The notes below the pieces were generated by a model. The model was given only the letters and a program-made list of their open reading frames with translations, had not been told where the DNA came from and made no database searches. A stretch of DNA of 64,000 bases from Annulohypoxylon bovei var. microspora. Its lineage: Eukaryota; Ascomycota; Sordariomycetes; Xylariales; Hypoxylaceae. Positions 34,561-46,170 of this stretch are shown here, piece after piece (the first letter of the stretch is position 1; every line of letters starts with the position of its first letter). A program made the translations under genes and the position numbers. The DNA is taken from NCBI GenBank assembly GCA_022836615.1, contig MU405243.1, forward strand, positions 124,001 to 188,000. The letters are read 5' to 3'.

Positions 34561-37500
34561 TCAATAGTACTGGTGAACGCCCTTGAATGATCGATCATTC
34601 GCCATAGCGTTCGTCACTGTGATATCCACAAATTCCCCTGTCATCTCCTGACCACTTGCTTTCTGCCCCTCCAGAGCATCAAAGAGAAAGTAGATCTGAT
34701 CTCTTCTGAGATCTCGCACCCGTCTCAAACTCGTAATCTTCCTGTCCAGGTTCTTCCATTTAGTTCGGTGTGTTGAAGGGTTGTAACTATTGTACCGTTC
34801 GTCCGCCTCCTTAATAGCCATATGAACGTGTCTCTCCTCATCTTGCAAAGTCTTGATAACCTTTGCCAATGCATCGCCTGGGTTTATCGACGGACGTACT
34901 GTAGACTGATCCTCGTATCCAGACTCGTTGGGGGTTCGATCCGACACAGGAGTTGGCTTTTCGAAGCGGACAGGTTTATAGGGAACACCGCGGAGTTCGC
35001 ATTTGTATGCGTTGATTCGCGCGCAGACGACGCAGTTCTTACAGTCGTGATCCTTGTCCAGACCATCGAGAATACGCTTCGCATCCTTAGAAAGCTCGCC
35101 CTTATCAGCCTTCTTCGCATTCTGCTCCTCAGCGGCCTTATCCTCCTCAAGCGTAATGTCGTCAATAAATAGGGCTGAAGTCATATTGTCTTCGTGATCA
35201 GAATCGGCATCAAATCGTGGGCTATCTGGACAGCGACGGTAATACTTGTCCGCCTCCGAGGTTATGCTTCGGAGGCTGACCCCACTAGCGCCAGACTTGA
35301 TGCTGAAACGACCAGTGAGTTCTGGTTCATAAGCCGGTCGTGGTTCCTTCGTAGCACGTTCTGCGTGAGACTTTCCGAAGGATACCTTGCGAGGGATTGT
35401 ATCGTCAGCCTTGGCCTTTCGCACACCTGTGGCATTGTCTGTCTTTTCTCGCTCGTGCAGCTCCTCAAAGTCCGTCTCAGTGACGGTGCGGGTCGCCTTG
35501 TGCTTCTGCGAATTCAGACGAGAAGGCTGAGTATCCTTCAAGATCCCAATAGGTTGAGATTTGGCTGCCTCCGTGCGCCCCTTAAGCGCCCCAGAGACTG
35601 CTCTATGAGAACTAGCGGTTTGAGACCGGTTCTGAGACAGGAACGGGAGTGGCAGGCTTTGGCTGTCCTGATCACTCATGTCGTCGTCATCGTCGTCGAA
35701 AGCCAACGATTCGTTGGTCAAGTCGATCTGCTGTGTGTAATCGTCCTGAAGAGGCATGTCGGTAGTCTCACTGGCAACCGACTTACCCTTTGGTTCGGCG
35801 ATGCGTGTCGCCTTGGACTGCTTCTTTTTATCTACAGTATTCATGAAGTCCTTAATCTCCTGAGTAATTTGACGTGCTTCGTCGACAGCCTCCCACCTCT
35901 TCTTCAGTTGAGACTTGAGCTGGGCCTCCTTGTCGGCAGTCTTCTTCAGCTTGTTCACCAAAACCGACTCCTTGCCGGCAATAAGCTCCAATTGCTGCGT
36001 CAAGGCCGCCTGTTGCTTCTCGTGCATCGTAAGTTCTACCTTACTTTCATTTACGATTTCTTCCAACTGCTTGCTAACCAGGTTGATCTGCTGGTTGAGT
36101 CGCTCGTTTGTAGAAGCAAGTCGGTTCTTTTCTTGCTCAAGAGACGATCGCTTAGATGAAAACTCCTCTTGAAGATCAATAATACGTTGCTGAAGCTCAG
36201 CGTTCTCCTCGGAAAGCTCATGGTTCTGGACCTCAAGTCGATATTTTATATCCTTAAAATCAGCAGACATGGTTCCAGTCTTCCCACTTACAGCCTCGAG
36301 CAGTTTCTTAAGCCGCGCGACTTCATCCTGAAGATCGTGTGTTCGTCGATCAAGCAAAGAATTTTGTTGTTTCAAAATCTTGTTGTCGTTGAAGAATTTG
36401 TCATTATGATGCACCAAACTCTCGTTGTCTTCCTTTAATATCGTCTTTTCCTCCAAAAGGGCACTATACTCATGTGCAATTCTTTTGGTTTTCTCCTTGC
36501 TCGTGTCAAGCAGATCGTTGACGTCTCTGAGAGTACGCTCATAATCATCGTTCAGTTGAGACACCTCTCTATTGTGCTCACGAAGAGAGCGATTCTCCTC
36601 CATTAGAGACTTCCACTGTTGGCGGACTACGTTGTTGTCCTTGCGGAGAGACTTATTCTCCAACTCCAGAGTATTGCCATGTTGAGTAGTGTCCTCGCGC
36701 AACAGCTCGAGTTGTTCACGAGCCGTATCCAATTCGGACTGAAGCTCCTTGATCTTGTCCCATTGCTCAGTAGCGCTCTTAAGAGCTTCGTCCCGTTCAG
36801 CAACGTAAGATTCGGTATGAATCTCGTTGATGCTAATCTTGCGGTTGGCTTTGTCCAGGCGAGCTTGAAGAGAGCTGAGTTGTTCTTCCAACTGACCCTT
36901 CTGGGCATTAAGATGATCAATGATCGAGCTCTCCGAGTCGGAACCCATAGCACTATCCTTTCGAGACTTGTACTTGGCAACCTGGATCTGAAGTTCTTCA
37001 ATATCCTCCTGGAGCTGCTCCGCCTGTCGTGAAACCATCTCATCATGTTCTTTCAGAGCGTGAATTTCATCCTTGATCTTATCTAGAGACACGAAGATCT
37101 TCTCCTCATCCTCGGGGATAGCAATCGCTTCGACATCAACATGATGATCCGGGGAAACTGTGGACTCGCGGTCATGCACTTTGCCGTGTTTGACAAAGAT
37201 AGGCATGCCATTTCTAAGAGACGACAGTCTCAGAGTGCCCGACAGGAAGTCATTGATGTAGGAAAAATTAGGCAGGAAGAAAGAGCGAGCAGTCTGATTA
37301 GGGGTAGCGGGGCCCGCCATATTACCCAGTCCTGACTGTCGCTCCATATGCATCTTCGCGGCATTTCGTGGTTGCACCGAGGCTTGCTGTGGTTGTGGAG
37401 AACTATGCTTCGCAGATGGCTCCTTGGATTCGGCCTGTTTAGTCTGGGCTGTCTTAAGCGTCTCGAGTAGAGCTGTAACATTTCCACGACGAGCCTTAGG

Positions 37501-38754
37501 GCCTTTTCCTGCAATGGGCGCCGATACACGTCGGCGGATCCCATGGTCCTCTGTATCCTGCTGTGGCTGGGCCAATGATCCTGACAGATCCAATGAACAT
37601 TCGGACTCGGATTGGACTCGTGGCTGCATCTGAGCTCGGGTTCGGACGACGTCTCGGTTCGCATTCGAGGCTCGGCCCTTGCTGGCATTGGTAGGTTTCA
37701 CCTAGAATCATACAGTTAGTACTTGAATTATGCTATTTCCAAGAAGAGTGTTAGTCACAAATGAACTATCAACCGGTTTTGGACATCGGACGCAAATCTT
37801 CGAAGGAGAAATTGGGTCCGGGACCGATCGGAGGGGAGAAAACAAATGAGAAACGGATGTAGAGGTAAAAGGAAAAGAGCCACGTTGAATCGAGACAAAA
37901 GGTGCTTTGGAATGGGATTTTAAACAAGACTTAATGGCTTTCTTAGGAGGAGGGGGTTTAGAATGTTTAACTGGAGATTTAACTCCGCTGGACCGTTTGA
38001 GACCCAGACGTCGTCGAAATACTCCAACAGGAATCCGACTGGCGACTTTGACTTTGCTAGGCCCCGAAGGACGTTTGCTCTGTCTCGAGACCGCGATAGG
38101 AATCCTGCTTTTGGGAGGAAGACATGCTGTCTTCTTTGCGTCACGTGCTGCCCGTGCAGCTCGACTGGCCTGGGCATCGATTGCAAGTTCGTGCGCCAGG
38201 CTAGCAGTTGCACGGTAGTTCTGTGCCGTCTTCTCCAAGGCTCGAACCGGCGAACAAAAGGATTGAAGTCGCTGGAAGAGACTCATATTACTGACCTGTT
38301 GCGCTCTAGGGGTAGCGACTACAGAAGAGTTGGGGCTTCCTGGTGGTGTCACGTTTTCTTTTCCCTCTGGGTCAACGTTGCCATTGCTAGCAACTTCCCA
38401 CGCGTCCTTTCCGTGCTCCGATCCATTGGGGTTCCATTGACTCCATTCGGGGAAAGTGCGGCCGAGAGCCGACGTGTTGACGTTAAAGGGAGTCGATTGG
38501 GGAGCTTTGGCGCTGCGCATGGCATCCTGACTAGGAAGTTTAATGGAAATGTCGTCCATTTGGCGCGTCGATTCACCTTGAGGACCCATTGTAATGTTGG
38601 AAGTGAGGGTGATGGTTCCGTGAGTACCAGTAGATGATGGTGGTGAATTAAAAGGATGCTCGGTATTCTGATGCATCTCTCTAAGGATGCGTGATTGGTA
38701 TCTACTACTTCTCGATTCCATTATAACCCGTCGCGTATCTAGCGCGTCGGGCAT
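34561..38754 (-). CDS. Ppc89/Cep57-type spindle pole body protein
   Basis: Structural protein of the spindle pole body/centrosome. Ppc89 is a core scaffold in fission yeast. Two exons: 38754-37759 and 37701-34561, joined by a 57 bp intron with a perfect TACTAAC branch site and TCTAG acceptor, giving 1378 residues. The N-terminal third is basic, Ser/Pro-rich and disordered. A coiled coil covers about 550-940, with long heptad text. A DDDDDD acidic patch and Ser-rich linkers follow. A small Cys cluster (HDCKNCVVCARI, about 1218) is typical of filamentous-fungal members. About 1276-1352 resembles the Cep57 microtubule-binding domain (ALAKVIKTLQDEERHVHMAI). The start could instead be the ATG at 38796 or the one at 38721. 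I chose the middle one because MPDALDTRRV and MESRSSRYQSRIL look like one conserved N-terminus. Confidence 0.88.
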
Positions 38755-40013
38755 GGAAAAGAGGGTTGGGTAGAAAATATGTGTATGGTGTATCAATTAA
38801 GCACCAAAAAAGACGCGTCAAAGCGCGTAAAATAGATGAGGGGAGTTCAATCGCGATGCTTACTTGAAGTAAGCGATGAATATAAGCTACAGCAGTTGCT
38901 GAGCAAACGATGAACGAGTAAATAGAAGGAAGACGCGTCCTGGCAATGAATAAATTCAATGGCAGAAGCGACTAGCTCTAGAAGGTTTTTATAATTCCTA
39001 ATCAATTGAATTGATTGGAGACAGTAATTGCGATGGATACAAGATTGATTGTTTGGATCGTTGCAAGGTACAAAAGCTTTAGAAGCCACAAGTTGATGAA
39101 AGTGTTTGGAAAAGCGGGAAATTGGTGAAGAAGGAAAGAATTGAAAGTTGACTGATAGCCAGGAATGTTTACATATAACCCCCAGGGTAGTGGGGCAGCC
39201 GGCCCGGGCGTGTCCGAAGTAATCCACCCCCCTAGGTAGGCATAGTTTGAACTCTAATTGGCCCACGAGACCAAACGCCACCTTCCTAATTGATAATCAC
39301 ACACCCGTAAATGGATAGTACAAGGGTACATTTGACAGATCGGGTTAGCTGTAGATGAAGTGGAAGGTGCGCAAATGGTGTGCATCAGGAACAACCCACC
39401 CTTAAGAAGCTATATTTACTTAAGTACCTCCGTACCTACGGGCAGGTAGGAAGCCAGATGGTCGTGGTCAGAATCATCGAAATTGAAGCAAATGAGATGA
39501 ATTAAGGTCCTTCCTGGCTCATTTTATGACATAAAACATCATGAAATGCTTGTATATCCTATCTAGATAGACCTTAGTACCTTCTTTACTTGAGAACGGG
39601 ACCGCGCTCCTATCTACGTGATGGATTCAGTTGGATGTAGATAGGAGTGATGGGTAGAATCAAAATAGTATCGCGGCTACTCATCAAGTGCTGATTTCCG
39701 TTGTCATTCACTGCCTTGAGCTCGAATAGGGAAACTCCTATACAATGTATTGTCTTCTCTTTGTCACAGGTAATCCTACTAGAAATGCCCGGGTGAAATC
39801 GAAGAACAATGTCTTTGTCGCTCTACAATAGATTCGAGAGAAGATAAAACGCCTGTTGGAACTCTTCTCCCGATGAAATCTAGTTATAAAAACCAGCAGT
39901 CTACAGTATTTGAGGTTTTCTTCGTCATCATACAAAGTGTCGTTGGTTCAGAATAAGACATTGACTATCCCAACACTTCACCATAGATCTTTCAGCATCC
40001 AAGTCAGAACAAG
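38755..40013. other. Divergent intergenic region, Ppc89-like / GT2
   Basis: 1.26 kb. A 144-codon minus frame (39281-38847) overlaps the presumed leader of the Ppc89-like gene and has no domain. A TATA box at 39895 serves the GT2 gene. Nothing else was seen. Confidence 0.5.
39895..39902 (+). promoter_or_regulatory. TATA box of the GT2 gene
   Basis: TATAAAAA lies 119 bp upstream of the GT2 start codon. Confidence 0.5.
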
Positions 40014-41327
40014 ATGTCTTACTCCTCAGCCCATGTTGCTCACCTTGCTTCCTTATTCGGCCTCTACGCATGGGACTCCATCGACGGCCAGCAAAGTAGA
40101 AGATATACGAGACAATACAAACCGTTTCCCATCCCTCCGACCTTCCAAGCCCACTATGTCCCGTCCAACGTATCCATAATCGTTCCTACGATCGATTGGG
40201 ATGACGACTTGCCGGGTAACCTCATGACCTGGATAGCAACCCAGCCTCGCGAGGTGATTTTCGTCACCCTCGAAAGCACAGTAGAAAATCTAAAGCGGAC
40301 GATAGAGTCGGCTCCTGGTATTCGAGAAGCCGTAGAGGCCAGCGGAACAGTCGTCAATGTCGTCACAGTTCAACAAGCCAACAAGCGGAGTCAACTTTGT
40401 CGTGGTATCAATGAAGCAAAAGGTGAGATACTTTGCCTAGTTGATGACGACGCGCGATGGACTACGGACCAAGTTCTAACGCAGTTGCTAGCTCCCTTCC
40501 AGGATGATGACGTTGGTCTTGTCGGCGGGCCTATCGGATCGTACGTCCCCAAAGAAAGACAAGACTCCAAAGTAATCACGCCTTGGGAGGTTGCCGCTCT
40601 CCGAATCCGGTCACGTCGAGCTCCGGGCATGGCAGCGTTCTACGCGGCCGATCGATCGACCAATTTTACAATCTCCGGCCTTACGATGCTTTTACGAGCG
40701 GAGATAGTAAAGGATCCATATTTCCAGTACATCTTTACTCACGACCTTTGGAATGGGATGAGACAGAACACAGGCGATGACGGTTTCATCACACGTTACG
40801 TCCTTTTCCAACACCACCTAGAGCACCGTGATTACTCTACTATCCCAAGAAAGCAGTGGAGGTTGGGAATGCAACTGACTCCAGAAGCCGAGGTTTTGAC
40901 TTCTCTGCTAACAGATAAAACCTACGCCGCCCAAAGTAAGCGCTGGTTCAGATCGGGTCTCCGCCTTCGACTCACCTGCCTACTCTACGAACCGGGGTTT
41001 CGGAATATGCGAATAACTGCACCATACATGGCTCGTAAGATGGTGGGGGGGATGGCAAATCCAATCTTTACTGCCGTTCGTTTCTATCTGTGGGTGTATT
41101 TATGGTTAACCCAGCCTAAGTTCGCCGCGTTCTTCCTGGTGTTATACGTCCTTAGGAATTGGTTTTCCAGCCTTCGTGCTTTCACCAGGCAGTATCCCTA
41201 CTGTGGGCGGAAAATTTGGGCGGCCATCATTGCCGACAGTTTATATCTCATAACCGATATATACTCGTACTTCACTCTTTCTCAAGAAAGTTGGACAAAT
41301 CGGTCGAGCGTGGGAGTCCTTGATTAA
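40014..41327 (+). CDS. Glycosyltransferase family 2, fungal hyphal-growth type
   Basis: Membrane GT2 enzyme resembling hyaluronan/chitin/cellulose synthase-like proteins. The nearest known type is the Zymoseptoria/Fusarium GT2 needed for hyphal growth on surfaces. One exon, 437 residues. The catalytic domain starts with VSIIVPTIDWDDDL. The nucleotide-sugar/metal motif is Asp144-Asp145-Asp146 (LVDDDARW). The acceptor-side acidic motif is TGDDG (Gly-Asp-Asp at 254-256). A QSKRW sequence at 307-311 fits the Q-x-x-RW motif of processive GT2 enzymes. Hydrophobic segments at about 345-375 and 395-420 anchor it. There is no N-terminal signal peptide. All key residues are present, so it should be active. 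The product polysaccharide is unknown. Confidence 0.92.
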   Translation: MSYSSAHVAHLASLFGLYAWDSIDGQQSRRYTRQYKPFPIPPTFQAHYVPSNVSIIVPTIDWDDDLPGNLMTWIATQPREVIFVTLESTVENLKRTIESAPGIREAVEASGTVVNVVTVQQANKRSQLCRGINEAKGEILCLVDDDARWTTDQVLTQLLAPFQDDDVGLVGGPIGSYVPKERQDSKVITPWEVAALRIRSRRAPGMAAFYAADRSTNFTISGLTMLLRAEIVKDPYFQYIFTHDLWNGMRQNTGDDGFITRYVLFQHHLEHRDYSTIPRKQWRLGMQLTPEAEVLTSLLTDKTYAAQSKRWFRSGLRLRLTCLLYEPGFRNMRITAPYMARKMVGGMANPIFTAVRFYLWVYLWLTQPKFAAFFLVLYVLRNWFSSLRAFTRQYPYCGRKIWAAIIADSLYLITDIYSYFTLSQESWTNRSSVGVLD

Positions 41328-41949
41328 TTTGCCTCGATGCAATAGGGAGGAGTAGGTAAGCCCCTGGTGGTGTTAACAGACCGTCATTAGGTACCTTAGG
41401 TAGGTATTTACCTATACGCTGTTAGGTTGATTTGAAGAGCTAGGGTCTAGTCTATCGACTTTGATGAGTTATTATAATTTTAGGAGTAAGGAGTATGTTT
41501 ACTGTTTTGCATACAATTAATGACTGCACAGGTACGTTTTAACTATTCCTATAGTTATATACACTGGCATAATATCTTTCGGGGGTGTTAATAAAATAAA
41601 TGTTTAGGATGAAATTTCGCTGTTATTTTGCCTATAAACTTGACTGGCTCTCGAGTGAGGTTTGTTCACTGAACTCCGCTTAGGTTTCATCTACCAATTA
41701 GAATAGAGGCAGACGTACGTACAATATATTTAGATGTAAGTCATACCTAATGCTTTCATCCCCCCCCCCCCCCCCTTTTGTCCCCCTTTGCCCCTTTTCC
41801 CTATTTTGACCCCCCTGATTAAATATGACCCGTGTCGAATCATGGCGTTAGGTGACCCATTCATGTCTTATCAGCTATTTTAACTTTCACTATTCCATCT
41901 ATCGGCTTAGATGTCATTCTTCGAGTCTACAAGAATGCGAATCTAGGTG
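41328..41949. other. Convergent intergenic region with C16 tract
   Basis: 620 bp between the facing 3' ends of the GT2 and P450 genes. It contains a C16 homopolymer and other C-runs (41760-41816). Otherwise it is AT-rich, with no coding sequence. Confidence 0.55.
41760..41816. repeat. C16 homopolymer and pyrimidine tract
   Basis: Sixteen consecutive C (41760-41775) are followed by C5, C4, C3 and C6 runs separated by T-runs. On the minus strand this gives at least four G-tracts with short loops, the pattern for a G-quadruplex. Homopolymers of this length are prone to assembly length errors. Confidence 0.85.
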
Positions 41950-43687
41950 TTAGTCGAGATACCTCGCAGAATTATGCTTTATGGAGGAAGTGCACATCCG
42001 GCTTACGTTATACAATTCCGATATGACTTTATACCGCCCCTTTTCATCCAACGTAGGAAGACCCTTCTCGTTCAGGGCAATTTCACCTATGCCTATTTTG
42101 ATGAAATCGTACTTGCGAGCTACGATGGCGATGATAATGCGTGATTCGAGATTCGCAAGTTCCAATCCGATGCAATTTCTTGGCCCTCTCTCAAATGGCC
42201 GCCACGCAGTCGAGGGGATATTTTTAGCCGCATCATCGAGCCATCGCTCAGGCACCCAGCTATCCGCCGTGTTTCCATAGACTGCTGGATCCCGCTGGAT
42301 AATGTTCTGACATGCGTACATTATGAGCCCATCGAGACAGTATTCCTCACCAGTAGATGTATGAATTGTGAAGCCAGTTCCAGGTTCAGTCATGCGAACA
42401 GTACCTGCAGGCGAATGTAAGCGGAGTGTCTCCTTGATCACAGCATTGATGTAGCGCATGCGCGGAAGAAGATGTTCGCCCTTCTCCGCGAGAGTAGCGC
42501 ATATTGTCCGGGGATCTGACTCGGGTCCTAGGATCTCGTCAAGTTCTTCGCGCACAGCTTTGAGTGCACGGGGCGTACGGCTTAGCTCGTAGAAAGCCCA
42601 TTGTAACGCGCTGGTATTTGTGTCATGCCCTGCGAATAGGAAGCTACGTATTTGATCTGATGTCGATGATAGAAGTTGGGGTGTCAGGGCTTCGGTATCC
42701 TGGAAACTGAGAGCGAGAATGCTCCGCGATCGATTCCCTTCTGCTTCTTCCTTTAGCTCAGCATACTTTTGCCGTATCACATCCTTTATCAGTAAATCAA
42801 TGCGCTTAGCTAACCGATTTCGCTTTAGAATAGTCACAGGGGCGAGCCACCACGGGAGGTTGTTTTTTTCATCGTTGTATGTTTGGACAAGCTCCCTGAA
42901 TAATCGAATTAGATTGCCTTGTTTTGAACGATCCATGTGTTGAGCATCGAGGTGTGCTTCCATTACCGCGGCGCCAATAACATCAAAAGTCAAATTAGAG
43001 ATGAGAATCTCGAGAGAGAAATCTTCATTTGAGGTAGAAAACTGATCTAGGTAATTCCAAAATGGTTCCATTTTCTCAAGGATGAGAGGTAGGAGACTCC
43101 ATAGATGTTGAGTTGTGAAGCCTGGATTGTATCTTTTGCGAAGATCTTTCCAGTCAGCACCCTAGGAGTGTCGGGCATTAGAGAGGTCCGTCAGCTGTAA
43201 AACATTTGCACTTACCTCTTTGACCAAAATTGACGTTGTTCCTATAAGGGGAATCAAATGGGCCATGGTAGGTGATTTGGGGGTGCTGAGGGGGAAAAGC
43301 TTAGTGGGTTTGGTTATCTGTTCGGCGATGTCATGGCTGGAGATGAGAACCAGGGGAGGAATGATCGGTCGGAAGTCTACAAGCATGATGGGAGGACGAC
43401 CGATGGATGCCCACATCTCTTCAAAAATTTGGTCTGTGTGGCTGATAAGTACCATGGTAGCAGGGTAGTTAAGGTGAGATTCATCTCAACCAAATTTATT
43501 CCATACCTGGATGGCGATCGTGTATTCCGCGACGCATAAATTCGCCAAAGATCTTAAGATGCCCCAAGAGGAGGTGATTCGGCAACTGTGGGATATGGGC
43601 ATACTGCCTGAATCGGGCGTACCTTAGCTTTGTGTAGAGGTACGAAGCCAGCAGTGTAGCGACCGTGAACAGGAAAAGACCCAGCAT
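41950..43687 (-). CDS. Cytochrome P450 monooxygenase
   Basis: ER-anchored heme-thiolate monooxygenase. Exons: 43687-43507, 43433-43216 and 43161-41950, giving 536 residues. The first acceptor is the CAG before ACCAAATT, since the nearer CAG breaks frame. An N-terminal anchor (LFLFTVATLLASYLY) precedes the catalytic core. Landmarks are the I-helix AGHDTNTS (from about 309), the K-helix ExxR as ETLR (377-380), the PERW element and the heme-binding FERGPRNCIG with Cys463. Text such as DWKDLRKRYNPGF and NLTFDVIGAAVM resembles the group that includes aflatoxin-pathway VerA-type (CYP59-like) enzymes, but that is not a substrate call. No polyketide or peptide synthetase is near, so a secondary-metabolite cluster is not supported. 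Confidence 0.94.
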
Positions 43688-45112
43688 TTTGTTATCTGAC
43701 AAGCAGTCTTTTCAGCCCGTCGAAGCCTGCGAAACTGATCCCATAAGCTCGAGATACAGAAGCGAAAGTAGGATGAATGAATGAATGATGCGGGAATAAG
43801 TAAGGCGGGTAGCTACAGGTAGCTACAGGTAAGTTGGTGGCACAAAGCAAAGCCGTTTTTGTTTTGGTCCTCGGAGGACCGAGATACAGTTGATACGACC
43901 GGCTTCCATTGTCCGCGGACCTCCATCTCCTTATTTCCCCGGGTCGAATTCATAATATCGGCAATCGAATATTTCCTGATCATCCTATTATATAATTAGA
44001 GTTTCGAGAAATAAATTGCAAGAATAAATGCGAGAACCAGTTTTCAATTATCTCATAGGTTAAGTCCGAGAGCCAATCGCCGAATGTCATACGTTATTAT
44101 CGTTGTCGTATTGACCTTGCTATTCAATAATATCTCGACTGTAAACACATTGAAATATTTATACTAAGACCCGCAAAGTTATTTCGGCTTTGTACTGTAT
44201 CTAACGACGGTGAATGCCAAGTTTTGCTTACCTATGTATGGCTTCATACAAACTATTTACTTAGTTAACCTAGTACATACGTACTTACATAAGTAAAGGC
44301 ATGCTTCGAATTTCTCGGATTGCAGTACCCGTAAAACACGTATTTTTTCTATTTTTCAAAGGCTTGAAGTTATACTTCCGTTCAGAACATGAACTCCAAC
44401 TAAATTGAAATTCAGGGGGGGTCCCATTCGACCCCCCTATTCTGTAACCAGGGGGTGATTAACAGGCTTCTCAGCCCGGATTAACGTAAATTCAAACTAT
44501 TCGCAGGCGGGGTGGCCAAAATTAAGTATCCAAGCTAATAACTCATTTTGTCCTTTATGTGATCATCATCGTTATGTTTGGCAATACAGTAAAAATGACA
44601 CGGGGCCTAGCGTCAGTCCGTATGACCGTGTCATAGGAGTGAGATGATCGAACCTACCTATTGGGCGGTACAATAAAGCTCATTAATGACTACCTAAACA
44701 CATAACATTGTAAACCTACACTCATTGTGTCGCCAGGGGAAAGAATATGTATGGCAATCTTTAATAACACAAACACCAAATCTACAACATCAACGCAAAT
44801 TTGTCCAGAGACTATCGACGACCATATTGAACACGTCTACATATTACGATCCACATGAAGATTCACCCAGTAGTACGAAATAATAGCATTCAACTTTAAA
44901 CAAACATGCTAGCGACGTCAGAGTGTTCCGTGCTTTTATTCCTAAGTCACTCAAGACTCAAAACCCCGCGAGTATATAAACTTTCTATCTGACGCGCGAA
45001 ATTTATATCCTTACTTTCTATCATTAATCACTTACATAAAATCATCCGACAGCGCAATTACCAAACGTTGTCACTAACTGGTTAATCTTTCCCGATCAAT
45101 TATCATTTCATA
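43688..45112. other. Divergent intergenic region
   Basis: 1.4 kb, AT-rich. A hairpin with an 8-bp stem (GGGGGGTC/GACCCCCC, 6-base loop) lies at 44415-44436. Tandem GGTAGCTACA units lie at about 43808-43828. A TATATAAA element is at 44973. No coding sequence recognised. Confidence 0.5.
44973..44980 (+). promoter_or_regulatory. TATA box of the Pro/Gln-rich gene
   Basis: TATATAAA lies 133 bp upstream of the ATG at 45113. This supports the small ORF being transcribed. Confidence 0.5.
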
Positions 45113-45673
45113 ATGTCACGTAAGCAATCTGTAGATGAGGAGGGTGAAAGTTCCACATTTTTTCAGCATCGGCCCTACCAGCATACACGGAGTCAGAGCT
45201 CTCACTCTTATCAACATGTACAAGACAGAGAATCTCATCCAAATAACAATGACCAAGGAGACGCTATGTCTTCGCGTTCCTCTGTCAGCTGGGAGTCTAC
45301 AGAGACATTGGTGCCCACGCCACCGGAGCAGTCATACCAATCGCATCCACCACCACAACGGCCACCACTATCGCATCCACCACCAACACTACCACTACTA
45401 CAACCACAACCACAGCAATCACGACAACAGCCAAGACTAGAATCACAATCTCGACCTCAACCTCAGCCTCAACCACAACCACAACCGCAACTACCATCTC
45501 AACTGCCTCAACTGCATTCAAACCCGCAACCGCGTAAAGAACGTGGATGTAAGCACCTCAAGGCGCTAGACCCACCACCCCCTATTATAAAGGAGGATCA
45601 TAAGGAGCGTTCTCTAATGGGCAAAGTCTCACACGGCTTCGGCAATGCAGTTAAAACAGTGCGTGATTTCTAG
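45113..45673 (+). CDS. Pro/Gln/Ser-rich small hypothetical protein
   Basis: One exon, 186 residues. The N-terminus is Ser/His/Gln-rich (QHTRSQSSHSYQHVQDRE). Residues 70-140 are built of Pro, Gln and His, including a QPQPQPQPQPQ run, and are disordered. The C-terminal 45 residues look more conserved: a basic KERGCKHLKALDPPPP segment and GKVSHGFGNAVKTVRDF, which could form an amphipathic helix. No signal peptide. A TATA box sits at a suitable distance. The function is unknown. The low-complexity middle leaves some doubt about the gene, though the ordered C-terminus argues for it. Confidence 0.55.
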   Translation: MSRKQSVDEEGESSTFFQHRPYQHTRSQSSHSYQHVQDRESHPNNNDQGDAMSSRSSVSWESTETLVPTPPEQSYQSHPPPQRPPLSHPPPTLPLLQPQPQQSRQQPRLESQSRPQPQPQPQPQPQLPSQLPQLHSNPQPRKERGCKHLKALDPPPPIIKEDHKERSLMGKVSHGFGNAVKTVRDF

Positions 45674-46139
45674 AATAAACCCTTATGCTTGACTCTAGGT
45701 ACTTCAAGACCTATAATAAGATAGCTGACCTCTGTTATTGTAGTATGGATGGCTTTATTTTAGACGTAAGGGGCTGCACTAGCTTACTGCGTGAACGAAA
45801 AGACACCCCTGCATTACACTTCTTAACGACTAATACGGCGAGCTACAATACTAAGAAAAGGTAACTATTAGTATGAATCGATAAATTAGGTGGGAGTCTT
45901 GAATTAAGGGAATGTAAATTGAGCAAAAAAAAGGGGGGGGGCAGGTGGGGTGGAGAAGGGTTCGTTACGCTTTTTTTCTTCTGATTGGTGTAGGGCTGGA
46001 AATGAAATACAAACGATATTCTTATTATGTTGCTATGACTTTAGAGTCAGGGCAAGTTGATCTCTCTTTTAAATTGGAATTTTGTTGTACGTATGGTTTA
46101 TTAGCAAAAGGCAACTTCAAAAACTTATTTGACAAAAAG

Positions 46140-46170
46140 AAAAAAGTTTACCTTGACCTAGATTCGAACC
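46140..46170 (-). other. Pol III B-box-like element with T-run
   Basis: On the minus strand GGTTCGAATC (46170-46161) matches the B-box core. It is followed 15 bases later by TTTTTT, the Pol III terminator. No A box, cloverleaf arms or paired acceptor stem can be drawn, and the T-arm stem does not pair. It is a tRNA relic, part of an old SINE, or chance. Confidence 0.25.

Noticed and set aside
35194..36159. 321-codon plus-strand frame antisense to the Ppc89-like gene
   Set aside because: It mirrors a coiled-coil coding region. Leu/Ser-rich antisense of Glu/Lys/Gln codons is an expected shadow.
38847..39281. 144-codon minus ORF upstream of the Ppc89-like gene
   Set aside because: It lies in the expected leader, is Cys/Phe/Ser-rich without a family, and is not in frame with the downstream gene.
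40014..43687. GT2 plus P450 as part of a secondary-metabolite cluster
   Set aside because: No synthase, terpene cyclase, cluster regulator or transporter adjoins. The genes are convergent and their neighbours are housekeeping.
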